Assembly (NCBI RefSeq): GCF_001584615.1
Contig: NZ_LQQC01000010.1
Location: 186,001 to 250,000 of the forward strand
Origin: Brevibacterium ravenspurgense
GTDB taxonomy: Bacteria; Actinomycetota; Actinomycetes; Actinomycetales; Brevibacteriaceae
Direction of reading: 5' to 3'
Length of the DNA: 64,000 nucleotides
Shown: positions 24,182 through 33,773 of the stretch, piece after piece
Layout: every line of letters begins with the position of its first letter
How positions within the stretch are numbered: the first letter of the stretch is position 1
Translations under genes and position numbers: made by a program
Notes under the pieces: generated by a model
What the model saw: the letters and a program-made list of their open reading frames with translations, nothing else
The model's database searches: none
What the model was told of the DNA's origin: nothing

Positions 24182-24675
24182 AGGTCCGCTCGGCCGCCCG
24201 CGTGGTGCTTCTCAATGCCGAAGACGAAGTCTTCATGCTCCAGTGCCGCGACCTGGGCGATGACTCGAGGCGCTACTGGTTCACCGTCGGCGGCGGAGCC
24301 GAACTGGGGGAGACCTCGAAGCAGACCGCGGCACGCGAACTCGCCGAAGAGACCGGCATCGAGTGCGACCCCTCCGAGCTTCTGGGCCCGCTGGCCACAC
24401 GCCGGGTCTCCATCCAGTTCTCCACCGGTGTCCTGGTGCAGGACGAGGTGTATTTCGGCATGCGCTGCACGGAAGACATCGATCTTGACGAGGCCATGTG
24501 GAGTGACAAAGAGAAAGCCGCTATCACCGGTTCGCGCTGGTGGTCCAAAGAGGAAGTCGAGAGCTCTTCCGAGGTGATTTACCCTCCTGAGCTTCCCTTG
24601 CTGATCGACCTTGTCAGCACGGGTGCCGAACCCGTGTCGCCGCTCTCCTTGGGCGTTCCCAGCGGTGTTGAGTAG
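24178..24675 (+). CDS. NUDIX hydrolase
   Basis: The 165-residue protein contains a complete NUDIX box, GGGAELGETSKQTAARELAEETGIE (G-x5-E-x7-REx2EE-x-G), at about residues 39-63. The domain hydrolyses nucleoside diphosphates linked to another group, but the substrate is not predictable. It overlaps the CDP-alcohol transferase by 4 nt. A MutT-like gene is also present near pgsA-pimA in mycobacteria, so the context is ancestral even though the mannosyltransferase genes are missing. A short hairpin at 24681-24696 may end the transcript. Confidence 0.92.
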   Translation: MKVRSAARVVLLNAEDEVFMLQCRDLGDDSRRYWFTVGGGAELGETSKQTAARELAEETGIECDPSELLGPLATRRVSIQFSTGVLVQDEVYFGMRCTEDIDLDEAMWSDKEKAAITGSRWWSKEEVESSSEVIYPPELPLLIDLVSTGAEPVSPLSLGVPSGVE

Positions 24676-24706
24676 ACGGTCGGACTCTTAAGTCCGTGGG
24701 TGGTCT

Positions 24707-24712
24707 TACAAT
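24707..24712 (+). promoter_or_regulatory. -10 element of yebC, just after a short hairpin
   Basis: TACAAT lies 37 nt before the yebC GTG. It follows a CGGACT/AGTCCG hairpin (24681-24696) that could end the thrS-NUDIX transcript. No good -35 is visible. Confidence 0.5.
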
Positions 24713-24749
24713 GTAGACCGGACATCAATCGAACGCGAGGAGAGAATTC

Positions 24750-25505
24750 GTGGCAGGTCACTCAAAATGGGCGACAACCAAACACAAAAAGGCCGCTATC
24801 GACGCTAAGCGCGGCAAACTCTTCGCGAAGCTCGTCAAGAACATCGAAGTGGCCGCCCGTGCCGGCGGCCCCGATGTTGAAGGCAACCCCACCCTGTTCG
24901 ACGCCATTCAGAAGGCCAAGAAGAACTCGGTTCCCGCCGACAACATCGAACGCGCAGTCAAGCGCGGCGGCGGTCTTGACGGCGATGGTGTGGAGTATTT
25001 CCCCATCACCTACGAAGCCTACGGCCCCGGCGGTGTCGGCCTGCTCATCGAATGTCTGACCGACAACAAGAACCGCGCGGCTTCTGAGGTCCGCGTGGCA
25101 GTCAGCCGCAACAACGGCAACCTGGCTGATCCCGGTTCGGTCGCCTTCAACTTCGCCCGCAAGGGCGTCGTCGTGGTCAAGCAGTCCGCTGCTGACGACA
25201 TGGCGATTCTTGAGGCGACCATGGACGCAGGTGCCGAAGAGGTCAAGGACCAGGGCGAAACATGGGAAGTCATTTCGGAAGCCACTGACCTTGTGCCGGT
25301 CCGCTCCGCTCTGCAGGAAGCGGGCATTGACTACGACAGTGCCGACCTGGCCTTCGTGCCGAACGTCGAAGTTCCGCTGTCGGTTGAAGATGCGCGTAAG
25401 CTCGCCACGCTCGTCGATGCGATCGAAGACCTCGACGACGTGCAGAACATCTACGACAACGCAGACATCTCGGACGAAGTAGCGGCTGCGCTGGCCGAAG
25501 ACTGA
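24750..25505 (+). CDS. yebC: YebC/TACO1-family protein
   Basis: The 251-residue protein begins [27 protein letters not shown], the family signature, and shows the three-domain YebC layout, with [11 protein letters not shown] and [19 protein letters not shown] near residues 70-105. Family members have been described both as DNA-binding regulators and as translation factors that help ribosomes through polyproline-type stalls, so the actual role here is open. GTG at 24750 follows a GGAG site. The stop is one base before ruvC, the same adjacency as in many actinobacteria. Confidence 0.95.
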   Translation: MAGHSKWATTKHKKAAIDAKRGKLFAKLVKNIEVAARAGGPDVEGNPTLFDAIQKAKKNSVPADNIERAVKRGGGLDGDGVEYFPITYEAYGPGGVGLLIECLTDNKNRAASEVRVAVSRNNGNLADPGSVAFNFARKGVVVVKQSAADDMAILEATMDAGAEEVKDQGETWEVISEATDLVPVRSALQEAGIDYDSADLAFVPNVEVPLSVEDARKLATLVDAIEDLDDVQNIYDNADISDEVAAALAED

Positions 25506-25506
25506 C

Positions 25507-26109
25507 ATGCGTGTTCTCGGCGTCGACCCGGGGCTGACCCGCTGCGGTATCGGCGTGATCGACTCCGGGCGCGCATCCCGGCCGTCGCTTGTGGCCGTCG
25601 ACGTCATCCGCACCGACGCCTACGGGGCCTCGGACGTTCGTCTGGGCCTCATTGCGGATGCCTTCGACCGTTTTCTTGACGACTGTCGACCGGACGTTGT
25701 CGCGATCGAACGGCCCTTCGCCCGTTCGGATGTTTCGACGATCATGGGGACCGCGCAGGCCTCAGGGCTGACGATGGGTCTTGCGGCCAGGCGCGGAATC
25801 CCCGTGGCCATGCACACGCCGTCGGAAATCAAGAAGGCCGTCTCCGGCAACGGCCGGGCCGACAAGAAGCAGGTGACGAACATGGTCACCCGCATTCTCC
25901 GACTCGATGAGCCTCCCAAACCCGCCGACGCGGCAGACGCCTTGGCAGTTGCCATATGCCACCTGTGGCGCGGTGCAGTGGGGGCCCAGTCGACTCCCGG
26001 TTCGACGAAGGACGTTCTGGCTCGCCGCGCTCAAGGTCTGCAGGGTTCCGGCATGACGAAGGCACAGGAACAGTGGGCCGCGGCGATTCGGACCGCCAAA
26101 TCACGCTGA
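25507..26109 (+). CDS. ruvC: Holliday-junction resolvase RuvC
   Basis: The 200-residue RNase-H-fold nuclease starts [19 protein letters not shown], which holds the first catalytic Asp (D7). It continues with [12 protein letters not shown] and [13 protein letters not shown], and [12 protein letters not shown] supplies the C-terminal acidic pair. RuvC cuts Holliday junctions symmetrically together with RuvAB. It follows yebC with a single-base gap. A LexA-type box separates it from ruvA, so ruvC may be read mainly from the yebC promoter. Confidence 0.97.
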   Translation: MRVLGVDPGLTRCGIGVIDSGRASRPSLVAVDVIRTDAYGASDVRLGLIADAFDRFLDDCRPDVVAIERPFARSDVSTIMGTAQASGLTMGLAARRGIPVAMHTPSEIKKAVSGNGRADKKQVTNMVTRILRLDEPPKPADAADALAVAICHLWRGAVGAQSTPGSTKDVLARRAQGLQGSGMTKAQEQWAAAIRTAKSR

Positions 26110-26127
26110 CGAAGTGACATACTGTTT

Positions 26128-26143
26128 TCGTACGCCTGTTCTA
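26128..26143. promoter_or_regulatory. LexA (SOS) box upstream of ruvAB
   Basis: TCGTAC-GCCT-GTTCTA matches the actinobacterial/Gram-positive SOS consensus TCGAAC-N4-GTTCGA at 10 of 12 positions. It lies 19 nt before the ruvA TTG. It overlaps the -10 of a possible promoter (TGACAT at 26115-26120, 17-bp spacer, GTTCTA at 26138-26143). Confidence 0.65.
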
Positions 26144-26161
26144 AAAATCTGAGGGTTTTCT

Positions 26162-26761
26162 TTGATCAGCTTTATCCAGGGGAGCGTTGAGTCGATTCAC
26201 GCTGACTCCGTTGTCATTCTCACCCACGGCATCGGCCGCAAGGTCTTTGTCAGCCCGTCACTTCTGAGCAGTGTTCGACACGGGCAGGACGTCGGGATCC
26301 ACACGGAGCTGGTGGTTCGCGAAGACGCACTCACCCTGTTCGGCTTTTCTTCCCGCGATGAACGGGACACCTTTGTCACTCTGCAATCAGCCTCGGGCGT
26401 TGGGCCGAAGCTTGCGATGGCGGTCCTGGCAGTGCTCACCCCGGGCGAACTTGCCGCCGCTGTAGAAAACGGAGACACCAAGGCGCTCACTCGGGTTCCC
26501 GGCGTTGGGCCCAAGGTTGCGGGTCGCTTGGTGCTGGAACTGTCCGGAAAGATCACAGCCGCGCCCACGGGGGCAGAAACTGCTCCCCAGACGGGCGGCA
26601 AACAGGCAATCATCGCCGAAGTCGTGCAGGCACTCATCGGCCTGGGCTGGAAAGAAGCCAACGTACAGCCGGTCGTGGAAGCTGCGGCTGAAGATGACGC
26701 CAACAGCGAGGTCAGCAGTCTGCTCAAGGCCAGCCTGCGCGAACTCGGGAAGAAACGATGA
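26162..26761 (+). CDS. ruvA: Holliday-junction DNA-binding protein RuvA
   Basis: The 199-residue RuvA starts at TTG after GAGGG. It has the N-terminal OB domain (1-65), the two helix-hairpin-helix motifs with [20 protein letters not shown] and [19 protein letters not shown], and a C-terminal domain III (about 150-199) that contacts RuvB. RuvA tetramers hold the junction open while RuvB drives branch migration. The stop overlaps the ruvB start by 4 nt. It is likely DNA-damage inducible through the upstream LexA-type box. Confidence 0.97.
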   Translation: MISFIQGSVESIHADSVVILTHGIGRKVFVSPSLLSSVRHGQDVGIHTELVVREDALTLFGFSSRDERDTFVTLQSASGVGPKLAMAVLAVLTPGELAAAVENGDTKALTRVPGVGPKVAGRLVLELSGKITAAPTGAETAPQTGGKQAIIAEVVQALIGLGWKEANVQPVVEAAAEDDANSEVSSLLKASLRELGKKR

Positions 26762-27828
26762 GCGACAGCTACGAAATCGACTTCGGTGCAGACGAACCGA
26801 CACCAGCTGAACTTGAACGGCTTATGAGCGCCGGTGCGGGTTCGGATGAACGCGCTGCCGAAGCTGCTCTGCGCCCCAAGGGCCTAGGTGATTTCACGGG
26901 GCAGCCGCAGGTACGCGAACAGCTCTCGCTCGTACTCGATGCCGCGCGAGCCCGGGGCAAAGCACCCGACCACGTGCTGTTGTCCGGCCCTCCGGGACTG
27001 GGCAAAACGACCTTGGCGATGATCATCGCCCACGAAATGAACTCGCAGATCCGCATCACCTCGGGCCCGGCCGTCCAGCACGCGGGTGACCTCGCTGCGA
27101 TTCTGTCTTCTCTGGAAGAGGGCGAAGTCCTCTTCATTGACGAAGTGCACCGCATGGCCCGCGCCGCAGAGGAAATGCTCTACGTGGCCATGGAGGATTT
27201 CCGAGTCGACGTCATTGTGGGCAAAGGCCCCGGCGCCACAGCAATTCCCCTTGACCTGCCGCCCTTCACCATGGTGGGCGCAACCACGCGCAGCGGTCTG
27301 CTTCCAGCACCCCTGCGCGACAGGTTCGGCTTCACGGGGCATCTCGACTTCTATTCGCCAGAAGACCTGCTGATCGTGCTGCGCAGATCAGCGCGGATGC
27401 TCGGCATAGAAGCTGATTCTGACGGTCTGGCCGAAATCGCCGGCCGATCCCGCGGCACACCGCGCATTGCCAACCGCCTGCTGCGCCGCGTACGCGACTG
27501 GGCGCAGGTGCGCGGCAGCGGAATCATCGACCGCCACGCGGCCCAGGCCGCGCTGGAAGTCTACGAAGTCGACAGTCGAGGACTCGACCGGCTGGACCGC
27601 GCAGTGCTCGACACCCTGTGCCGTCGTTTCGGCGGGGGACCGGTGGGGCTGCAGACGCTTGCGGTTTCCGTCGGCGAAGAGTCCGAAACGGTTGAAGAGG
27701 TCGCCGAACCTTTCCTCGTGCGCGAAGGACTGCTTTCTCGCACGCCCCGGGGCCGGATCGCAACCGCGGAAGGCTGGGAGCACATCGGTTTGACACCGCC
27801 TGAAGGCGCTCTTTCCCAGATGTTCTGA
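26758..27828 (+). CDS. ruvB: Holliday-junction branch-migration ATPase RuvB
   Basis: The 356-residue AAA+ motor has [11 protein letters not shown] at the start of the core, Walker [11 protein letters not shown] near residue 79, Walker [10 protein letters not shown] near 125, sensor [18 protein letters not shown] near 178, and a winged-helix C-terminus ending in [16 protein letters not shown]. It forms hexameric rings flanking a RuvA-bound junction. Gene length and order ruvC-ruvA-ruvB are standard. Seven-bp inverted repeats at 27826-27832/27841-27847 include the stop codon and may slow or end transcription. Confidence 0.98.
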   Translation: MSDSYEIDFGADEPTPAELERLMSAGAGSDERAAEAALRPKGLGDFTGQPQVREQLSLVLDAARARGKAPDHVLLSGPPGLGKTTLAMIIAHEMNSQIRITSGPAVQHAGDLAAILSSLEEGEVLFIDEVHRMARAAEEMLYVAMEDFRVDVIVGKGPGATAIPLDLPPFTMVGATTRSGLLPAPLRDRFGFTGHLDFYSPEDLLIVLRRSARMLGIEADSDGLAEIAGRSRGTPRIANRLLRRVRDWAQVRGSGIIDRHAAQAALEVYEVDSRGLDRLDRAVLDTLCRRFGGGPVGLQTLAVSVGEESETVEEVAEPFLVREGLLSRTPRGRIATAEGWEHIGLTPPEGALSQMF

Positions 27829-27862
27829 CCGGGTCTGCCGCCGGTCACACTCGCCGACGGTT

Positions 27863-27891
27863 TTCGCAGTGATTGACGACAACGGTAGAAT
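27863..27891 (+). promoter_or_regulatory. candidate promoter of yajC-secD-secF
   Basis: TTCGCA (27863-27868) and TAGAAT (27886-27891) are separated by 17 bp, in the 105-nt gap between ruvB and yajC. The -10 is good and the -35 weak. Confidence 0.5.
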
Positions 27892-27933
27892 GTCCGAGGT
27901 TTGTTCTGACCCCACATGCGAAAGAGGTTTCCG

Positions 27934-28377
27934 GTGAACCCCAATCTCCTCATCATGCTCGCCCTCGGCGCGCTGCTCATCTTCATGATGGTCAGCTCCC
28001 GCCGCAAGCAGAAAGCCCGCCAGGAGCAGATCTCGCGCGGCCTTGTGCCCGGAGCGCGCGTTATGACCGGTGCGGGCATCTTCGGCACCGTCGTCTCGGT
28101 TGACGAAGAAACCAACCAGGTGACGATCGAATCCGGTCCCGGAACCCAGCTCATCGTCCACCGTCAGGCCATCGGCCAGATCGAAGTCGATGAACCAGCC
28201 GCACCGGCTGCATCGGCCGAGCCCAGCACCAACCAGGGTCCCATCCAGCGTGACGATGCCGACGAAACCCCGCTGAAGAACTCCGAACCCAGCATCACCG
28301 ACGCCGAACTCGACGCCCACAACGAAGCCAAGCGCGCCAAGGGCGACGACGTCGACGACTCTGACGACGCTAAGTAA
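27934..28377 (+). CDS. yajC: Sec translocase accessory protein YajC
   Basis: I chose GTG at 27934 (147 aa) because AAAGAGG lies 7 nt upstream; an ATG 18 nt earlier would place that site inside the gene. One N-terminal membrane helix (about residues 5-22, LLIMLALGALLIFMMV) is followed by RRKQKARQEQISRGLVPGARVMTGAGIFGTVVSVDE, the conserved YajC cytoplasmic domain. An acidic Ala/Glu/Asp tail completes it. YajC associates with SecDF and is not essential in most species. It leads a yajC-secD-secF operon with short spacers. Confidence 0.95.
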   Translation: MNPNLLIMLALGALLIFMMVSSRRKQKARQEQISRGLVPGARVMTGAGIFGTVVSVDEETNQVTIESGPGTQLIVHRQAIGQIEVDEPAAPAASAEPSTNQGPIQRDDADETPLKNSEPSITDAELDAHNEAKRAKGDDVDDSDDAK

Positions 28378-28397
28378 CATCAACCAGAAAGCAGACC

Positions 28398-30320
28398 GTG
28401 TCCGCTTCAGATAAAAAAGCTCGCCCGGGACGCAGCTTCGCAGTGCTGGGAATCTTCTCCGCACTGCTTGCTGGTCTTGTAGCCCTGGGAGTTGTGTTCT
28501 CCTCGGCGACCTGGGCCCCGAAGCTCGCCCTCGACCTCGAAGGCGGCACCTCGATCATCCTGGAACCCCAGATCGAAGATCAGCAGATCACCAAGGAGCA
28601 GCTGGAACAGGCTGTTGAGATCATCCGTCAGCGCGTCGACTCCACGGGTGTGTCGGAAGCTGAGATCTCAACGCAGGGTGACCGCAACATCGTTGTGAAC
28701 CTGCCCGGCAACCCCGACGAGAAGACCCGCAACCTGGTCCGCTCCTCGGCTCAGCTGTCCTTCCGCCGTGTGGCCTTCGTCGGTCCGCCCGAATCCGCTG
28801 CTGCACAGGAAGAGCAGCAGAAGGAACAAGAGGACGCAAACAAGAAGAAGTCCGAGGGCCTGTCTGACGAAGACAAGAAGCGGATCGAGGACCTCATCGG
28901 TGACCAGGAGGGCGAACAGGAAGACGGCGACGCTCCCCAGGGAGGCGGAACTGCTTCTGCTCCCGCCGTCGGCGAAGACGCAAAGAAGCCAGCTGAAGGT
29001 GAAACCCCTGCCGCGCCCAAGGACGGCAAAGAAGATGCGGATAAGCACCCCCGCTTCGACCCGATGACCGACACCAGCTGGCAGTCGCAGAAGGTCATGA
29101 AGGAATTCACCGAACTCGACTGCACCGACCCCGCCAACCGCACCGGCGGAAAGCAGACGCCGGCAGATGAAGTCGTCGTCGAATGTGCGCAGGACGGTTC
29201 GGCGAAGTTCGTGCTCGGCCCGGTTGAGCTTTCCGGTGAGCACGTCAAGGACGCCTCCTACGGTTTTGAAACCTCGTCATCGGGCCAGCAGACCAACCGT
29301 CTGGCCGTGACGATGGAATTCGATGAGGTCGGCCGCAAGGTGTTCGGCGAAATCACGCAGACCATCACCGGCCAGCAGCAGCCGTACAACCAGTTCGCAA
29401 TCGAACTTGACGGACTCGTGCTGTCCGCCCCGGCCTCGCAGTCAGCCGTGACCGACGGCCGCGCGCAGATCACCGGCAGCTTCTCCGAAGAAGAAGCGCA
29501 GACCCTGTCCAACCAGCTGAAGAACGGTGCTCTGCCGATCTCCTTCCAGGTGCAGTCCGAAGAGCAGATTTCGCCCACCCTCGGTGCTGACTACCTGCAG
29601 AAGGGCCTCATCGCCGGTGCTATCGGCCTGCTGCTCGTGGTTCTGTACTCGGTGCTGCAGTACCGTGCGCTGTCAACCGTGACGATCGCCAGCCTCGTGG
29701 CGGCGGGTATTCTCACCTACCTCCTGCTGCTGTTTGCGTCCTGGCGATACGGATACCGTCTGTCGCTGGCAGGTCTGGCCGGCATCATCATCGGCATCGG
29801 CATGACGGCCGACTCGTTCATCGTGTACTTCGAACGCATCCGAGACGAAATTCGCGACGGCCGTCGTCTGACGTCCGCGGTGGAAGTCGGCTGGGTGCGC
29901 GCACGCCAGACGATCTACGCCTCAAAGGCAGTCAACATGCTGGCGGCTGTCATCCTGTACATCCTCGCTGTCGGCTCGGTGCGAGGCTTCGCCTTCACCC
30001 TTGGTCTGACTGTGATCGTCGACGTCGTCATCGTCGTGTTCTTCACCCACCCGATGCTGCAGTTGCTGGCCCGCACGAAGTTCTTCGGCGAAGGCCACCC
30101 GATGTCCGGTATGGACCCCCGTCAGTTGGGTGTCAAGCCCTCCGCCTACCGCGGCGCCATGGGGCTTGACCTCGAAAAGGCGAAGCAGAAGACCACCGGC
30201 CGCTCCGCTGAGGAAGCTGAGAGGCGCGAAAGTGCGCGCAAGCGCAGGGAACGCGACACATCGTCATCGCTTGCCGCACGCAAAGCAGCAGCCGCCGCCG
30301 AAGAAGCAGGGGAAGACTGA
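28398..30320 (+). CDS. secD: protein translocase subunit SecD
   Basis: The 640-residue SecD has an N-terminal membrane helix. It is followed by the P1 region with LALDLEGGTSIILEP and VDSTGVSEAEISTQGDRNIVVNLPG, then a helical block of five membrane segments from about residue 410 to 565 (GLIAGAIGLLLVVLYSVLQYR to DVVIVVFFTHPML). A charged, low-complexity insertion of about 100 residues (roughly 135-225, rich in Glu, Lys, Asp, Gln) interrupts the extracytoplasmic part; such insertions are usual in actinobacterial SecD. With SecF it uses the proton-motive force to pull exported proteins. secF starts at the last base of its stop. Confidence 0.97.
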   Translation: MSASDKKARPGRSFAVLGIFSALLAGLVALGVVFSSATWAPKLALDLEGGTSIILEPQIEDQQITKEQLEQAVEIIRQRVDSTGVSEAEISTQGDRNIVVNLPGNPDEKTRNLVRSSAQLSFRRVAFVGPPESAAAQEEQQKEQEDANKKKSEGLSDEDKKRIEDLIGDQEGEQEDGDAPQGGGTASAPAVGEDAKKPAEGETPAAPKDGKEDADKHPRFDPMTDTSWQSQKVMKEFTELDCTDPANRTGGKQTPADEVVVECAQDGSAKFVLGPVELSGEHVKDASYGFETSSSGQQTNRLAVTMEFDEVGRKVFGEITQTITGQQQPYNQFAIELDGLVLSAPASQSAVTDGRAQITGSFSEEEAQTLSNQLKNGALPISFQVQSEEQISPTLGADYLQKGLIAGAIGLLLVVLYSVLQYRALSTVTIASLVAAGILTYLLLLFASWRYGYRLSLAGLAGIIIGIGMTADSFIVYFERIRDEIRDGRRLTSAVEVGWVRARQTIYASKAVNMLAAVILYILAVGSVRGFAFTLGLTVIVDVVIVVFFTHPMLQLLARTKFFGEGHPMSGMDPRQLGVKPSAYRGAMGLDLEKAKQKTTGRSAEEAERRESARKRRERDTSSSLAARKAAAAAEEAGED

Positions 30321-31339
30321 TGAAGAAGTTTTTTGATTTCGGCAACAAGCTGCATTCGGGCGAAGTTTCGATCCCGTTTGTGCGCAAGCGCAAGCTGTGG
30401 CTGGGACTTGCCGCGCTGCTCACCGTCCTGTCGCTCATGGTGCCCGTTGTCCGCGGCATGGCGGGTGCGGAGCCGTTCAACCTCGGGATTGCCTTCACCG
30501 GCGGTTCGGAATTCCAGGTCGACCACGTTGACTCGTCAGCCGAAGCGCAGGCCAACAAGGCCGTGACCGACGCCGTGCCCGGTGCTGAACCGCGCACTGT
30601 GCCGACCTCGAACGACTCGCTCAAAATCGAGACGCGTCAGCTCAATGACGATGAAATGCAGAAAGTGCGCGATTCGCTCATTGAGTCCTTCGAAGTCAGC
30701 GCGGAGAACGTGACATCGAACTTCGTGGGCCCGCTGTGGGGACAGAACATCACCAAGAAGATGACGCTCGCACTGGTCATCTACGTGGGTCTGGCGCTCA
30801 TCATCATGGCGCTGTACTTCCGCACGTTCAAAATGTCGCTGGCAGCGATCGTCGGTCTGTTCTTCGTCATGGTGCTCACCACGGGCATCTACGCGGCAAC
30901 CGGCTTTGAGATCACGCCCGAGGCGATCATCGGCTTCCTCACGGTTCTTTCGTTTTCGCTGTACGACACCGTGGTGGTGTTCGACAAGATCCGCGAGACC
31001 ACAAAGGGCTTTGAGGACAACCGCAAACAGACGTTCTCGTCGCTGGTTGAGCTCGGTGTTAACCAGACGACCGTCCGTTCGATCAACACGACAGCCATCG
31101 GCGCCCTGCCGATCGGTGCGATTCTGTTCATCGGCGTGTTCCTGCTGGGCGCGGGAACTCTCACCGACATCGCGCTGTCGCTGTTCGTCGGAACGATCGT
31201 CGCCACGGTCTCCACGCTGTTCGTCGCTTCGCCCCTGTACGCAGTTCTGCGCGGCACAGAGGAAAAGGTGCGCGAGCAGGAGCGTCTGGTCCGCGAGACC
31301 GCGAAGCCTTCCGCCGAAAAGGAGCCGGTCGCATCGTGA
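30320..31339 (+). CDS. secF: protein translocase subunit SecF
   Basis: The 339-residue SecF has one N-terminal helix, the extracytoplasmic P4-type region with FNLGIAFTGGSEFQVDH, and five C-terminal helices containing TVLSFSLYDTVVVFDKIRET, a family hallmark with the conserved Asp. A cytoplasmic tail is Glu/Arg-rich. It is translationally coupled to secD. The transcript should end at the 17-bp hairpin at 31370-31412, whose loop holds a -10 element for rel. Confidence 0.97.
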   Translation: MKKFFDFGNKLHSGEVSIPFVRKRKLWLGLAALLTVLSLMVPVVRGMAGAEPFNLGIAFTGGSEFQVDHVDSSAEAQANKAVTDAVPGAEPRTVPTSNDSLKIETRQLNDDEMQKVRDSLIESFEVSAENVTSNFVGPLWGQNITKKMTLALVIYVGLALIIMALYFRTFKMSLAAIVGLFFVMVLTTGIYAATGFEITPEAIIGFLTVLSFSLYDTVVVFDKIRETTKGFEDNRKQTFSSLVELGVNQTTVRSINTTAIGALPIGAILFIGVFLLGAGTLTDIALSLFVGTIVATVSTLFVASPLYAVLRGTEEKVREQERLVRETAKPSAEKEPVAS

Positions 31340-31369
31340 CCCCGTGACGGCACGGTCCGTGTTCTGATC

Positions 31370-31412
31370 CCGAAGGTGCTTCCCCACGCGTACAATGGGG
31401 AAGCACCTTCGG
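31370..31412 (+). terminator. secF terminator hairpin with the rel -10 box in its loop
   Basis: A perfect 17-bp stem (31370-31386 with 31396-31412) encloses a 9-nt loop. TACAAT (31391-31396), 32 nt before the rel ATG, occupies the loop and first stem base. Messages started there would begin inside the 3' arm and could not form the hairpin. Messages reading in from secF would. There is no T-tract, so termination strength is uncertain. Confidence 0.7.
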
Positions 31413-31428
31413 CGTTTCAGAGGGGAAG

Positions 31429-33735
31429 ATGACTCAACAGCCACACTCAGGTTCCGGTCGACGCGGACTCAGCCGTCGCTTTGCTTTTTGGACGGCGCGC
31501 GCGCAGAACAGCCCACAGACGCCGAAAGTCCTGGCCCCGCTGCTGCAGATCGTCAAAGAAAACCATCCGAAGCTCGACACGGATGTGATCCTCCGGGCGT
31601 ACCGTTTGGCTGACAAAGCCCACAAGGGGCAGATGCGCCGAAGCGGCGACCCCTACATCACGCACCCCGTAGCAGTGGCGACGATCCTTGCAGAGATCGG
31701 TATGCCGCCCATTACGCTCGCTGCAGCGCTGCTGCACGATGTCGTGGAAGACACCGACTATTCGCTTGACTATGTGCGCGAAGAATTCGGCGACGAAATC
31801 GCCGTCATGGTCGACGGCGTTACAAAGCTCGACAAGATCGAGTACGGGCAGGCCACCCAGGCCGAAACGGTGCGCAAAATGGTCATCGCCATGTCGCGCG
31901 ATATCCGGGTGCTCGTCATCAAACTTGCCGACCGACTGCACAACGCGCGTACGTGGAAGTACGTTTCCCCTGAATCCTCATCGCGCAAGGCACGCGAAAC
32001 CCTTGACATCTACGCACCCTTGGCTCACCGCCTGGGTATGAACACCATCAAGTGGGAGCTTGAGGACCTGTCCTTCCAGGTGCTCTACCCCAAGGTGTAT
32101 TCCGAGGTTGTGCGCCTGGTGGCCGAACGCACTCCCGAACGCGACAAATACTTGGGCATCGTCGCCAAGGAACTCGGCGCTGAACTTGCTGAAGCACACA
32201 TTGACGCCGACATCACCGGCAGGCCCAAGCACTACTACTCGATCTACCAGAAGATGGTCGTCCGCGGCCACGACTTCGAAGACATCTACGACCTCGTGGG
32301 TGTCCGTGTCCTGGTGGAGACCGTCCGCGAATGCTACGCGGTGCTGGGCCTTGTCCACTCGCACTGGAGTCCGGTTGCCGGCCGCTTCAAGGACTACATC
32401 GCGATGCCGAAGTTCAACATGTACCAAAGCCTGCACACGACTGTGATCGGTCCGTACGGCAAGCCTGTTGAAATTCAGATCCGCACCCGCGAAATGCACC
32501 GCAGGGCCGAATTCGGTGTTGCAGCCCACTGGAAGTACAAGAACCGGGGCGGCACTGCAGCGACTCTCGGGGCCGCCGGAGCCCGGACTGCGAAAGTCGG
32601 CGACGGCGGTGAAGTCGACCAGGTGGCGTGGCTGCGTCAGCTGATGGACTGGCAGAAGGACGTCCAGGACCCTGATGAATTCCTCGACAGCCTGCGCTAC
32701 CAGGTCAATGCGCAGGACGTCTACGCCTTCACTCCGAAGGGCGACATCATTTCGCTGCCGTCCGGTGCGACACCGGTCGACTTCGCCTACACCGTCCACA
32801 CCGAGGTGGGGCACAAGACAATCGGCGCCCGCGTCAACGGACGACTGCTGCCGCTGGACACCGCGCTGAAGAACGGCGACGTTGTTGAGATCCTCACCTC
32901 GAAGGACGAAAACGCAGGCCCCAGCCGCGATTGGCTGACCTTTGTCGCTTCGGCGCGTGCACGCAACAAGATCCGCCAGTGGTTCTCCAAGGAACGCCGG
33001 GAAGAGGCAATTGAAACCGGCCGCGAACAGCTGGCCCGGGCCATGCGCCGACACCACCTGTCTGCCGAAAGGCTCATGAGCGGCGAAGCGCTCGAAGCTG
33101 TCACCACGGGGCAGCACTTTGACGATGTTTCCGCTCTCTACGCGGCTATCGGCAACGGCACGATCTCTGCTGCTCACGTGGTTGATCTGCTGGCTCGGGA
33201 AGTCGAAAACGATACCGAAGACGTCGAAGAGACCTCACCCGTCCCGCCCTCGAACGCCTCCGGGCGTTCCCGCGGACACCATTCCTCCACCTCGGGTGTG
33301 CGGGTCAAGGGTGTCGACGACATCCTCATCAAGCTGGCTCGCTGCTGCACTCCCGTTCCCGGTGACGACATCATCGGCTGGGTGACCCGCGGTGACGGAG
33401 TATCGGTGCACAGGACTGACTGCCGCAACGTCGCTCAGCTGAAAGCCTCGCCCGAGCGCATCATCGACGTCGAGTGGGTTGACGATGCTCGCGGCGTCTA
33501 CCTGGTGCAGATCCAGGTCGAAGCGCTTGACCGGGCGGGTCTGCTGTCCGACATCACCAAGGTTCTCACCGACAACCACGTCAACATCCTGTCCGCCACG
33601 ATCGCCACGTCGAAGGCACGCGTTGCACAGTCGCGCTTCGTCTTCGAAATGGGGGACTCGGGCCACCTCGAAACGGTTCTCAACGCCGTGCGCAAGGTCG
33701 ACGGCGTTTTCGACGTCTACCGCATCACCGGCTAG
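31429..33735 (+). CDS. relA: bifunctional (p)ppGpp synthetase/hydrolase Rel
   Basis: The 768-residue long RSH protein has an HD hydrolase domain with H103-D104 in ALLHDVVEDT and KLADRLHNARTW near 164. The synthetase domain contains GRPKHYYSIYQKM near 264. A TGS domain (about 430-495, VYAFTPKGDIISLPSGATPVDFAY) follows, then a helical/zinc-finger-like region with LARCCTPVPGDDIIGWVT, and a C-terminal ACT domain. Both catalytic halves keep their motifs, so it should make and degrade (p)ppGpp in response to amino-acid starvation on the ribosome. AGGGGAAG precedes the ATG. Confidence 0.96.
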   Translation: MTQQPHSGSGRRGLSRRFAFWTARAQNSPQTPKVLAPLLQIVKENHPKLDTDVILRAYRLADKAHKGQMRRSGDPYITHPVAVATILAEIGMPPITLAAALLHDVVEDTDYSLDYVREEFGDEIAVMVDGVTKLDKIEYGQATQAETVRKMVIAMSRDIRVLVIKLADRLHNARTWKYVSPESSSRKARETLDIYAPLAHRLGMNTIKWELEDLSFQVLYPKVYSEVVRLVAERTPERDKYLGIVAKELGAELAEAHIDADITGRPKHYYSIYQKMVVRGHDFEDIYDLVGVRVLVETVRECYAVLGLVHSHWSPVAGRFKDYIAMPKFNMYQSLHTTVIGPYGKPVEIQIRTREMHRRAEFGVAAHWKYKNRGGTAATLGAAGARTAKVGDGGEVDQVAWLRQLMDWQKDVQDPDEFLDSLRYQVNAQDVYAFTPKGDIISLPSGATPVDFAYTVHTEVGHKTIGARVNGRLLPLDTALKNGDVVEILTSKDENAGPSRDWLTFVASARARNKIRQWFSKERREEAIETGREQLARAMRRHHLSAERLMSGEALEAVTTGQHFDDVSALYAAIGNGTISAAHVVDLLAREVENDTEDVEETSPVPPSNASGRSRGHHSSTSGVRVKGVDDILIKLARCCTPVPGDDIIGWVTRGDGVSVHRTDCRNVAQLKASPERIIDVEWVDDARGVYLVQIQVEALDRAGLLSDITKVLTDNHVNILSATIATSKARVAQSRFVFEMGDSGHLETVLNAVRKVDGVFDVYRITG

Positions 33736-33773
33736 CCGCCGGGAAAACCGCCTTCCGCCAGAGCCTGTTCGGG

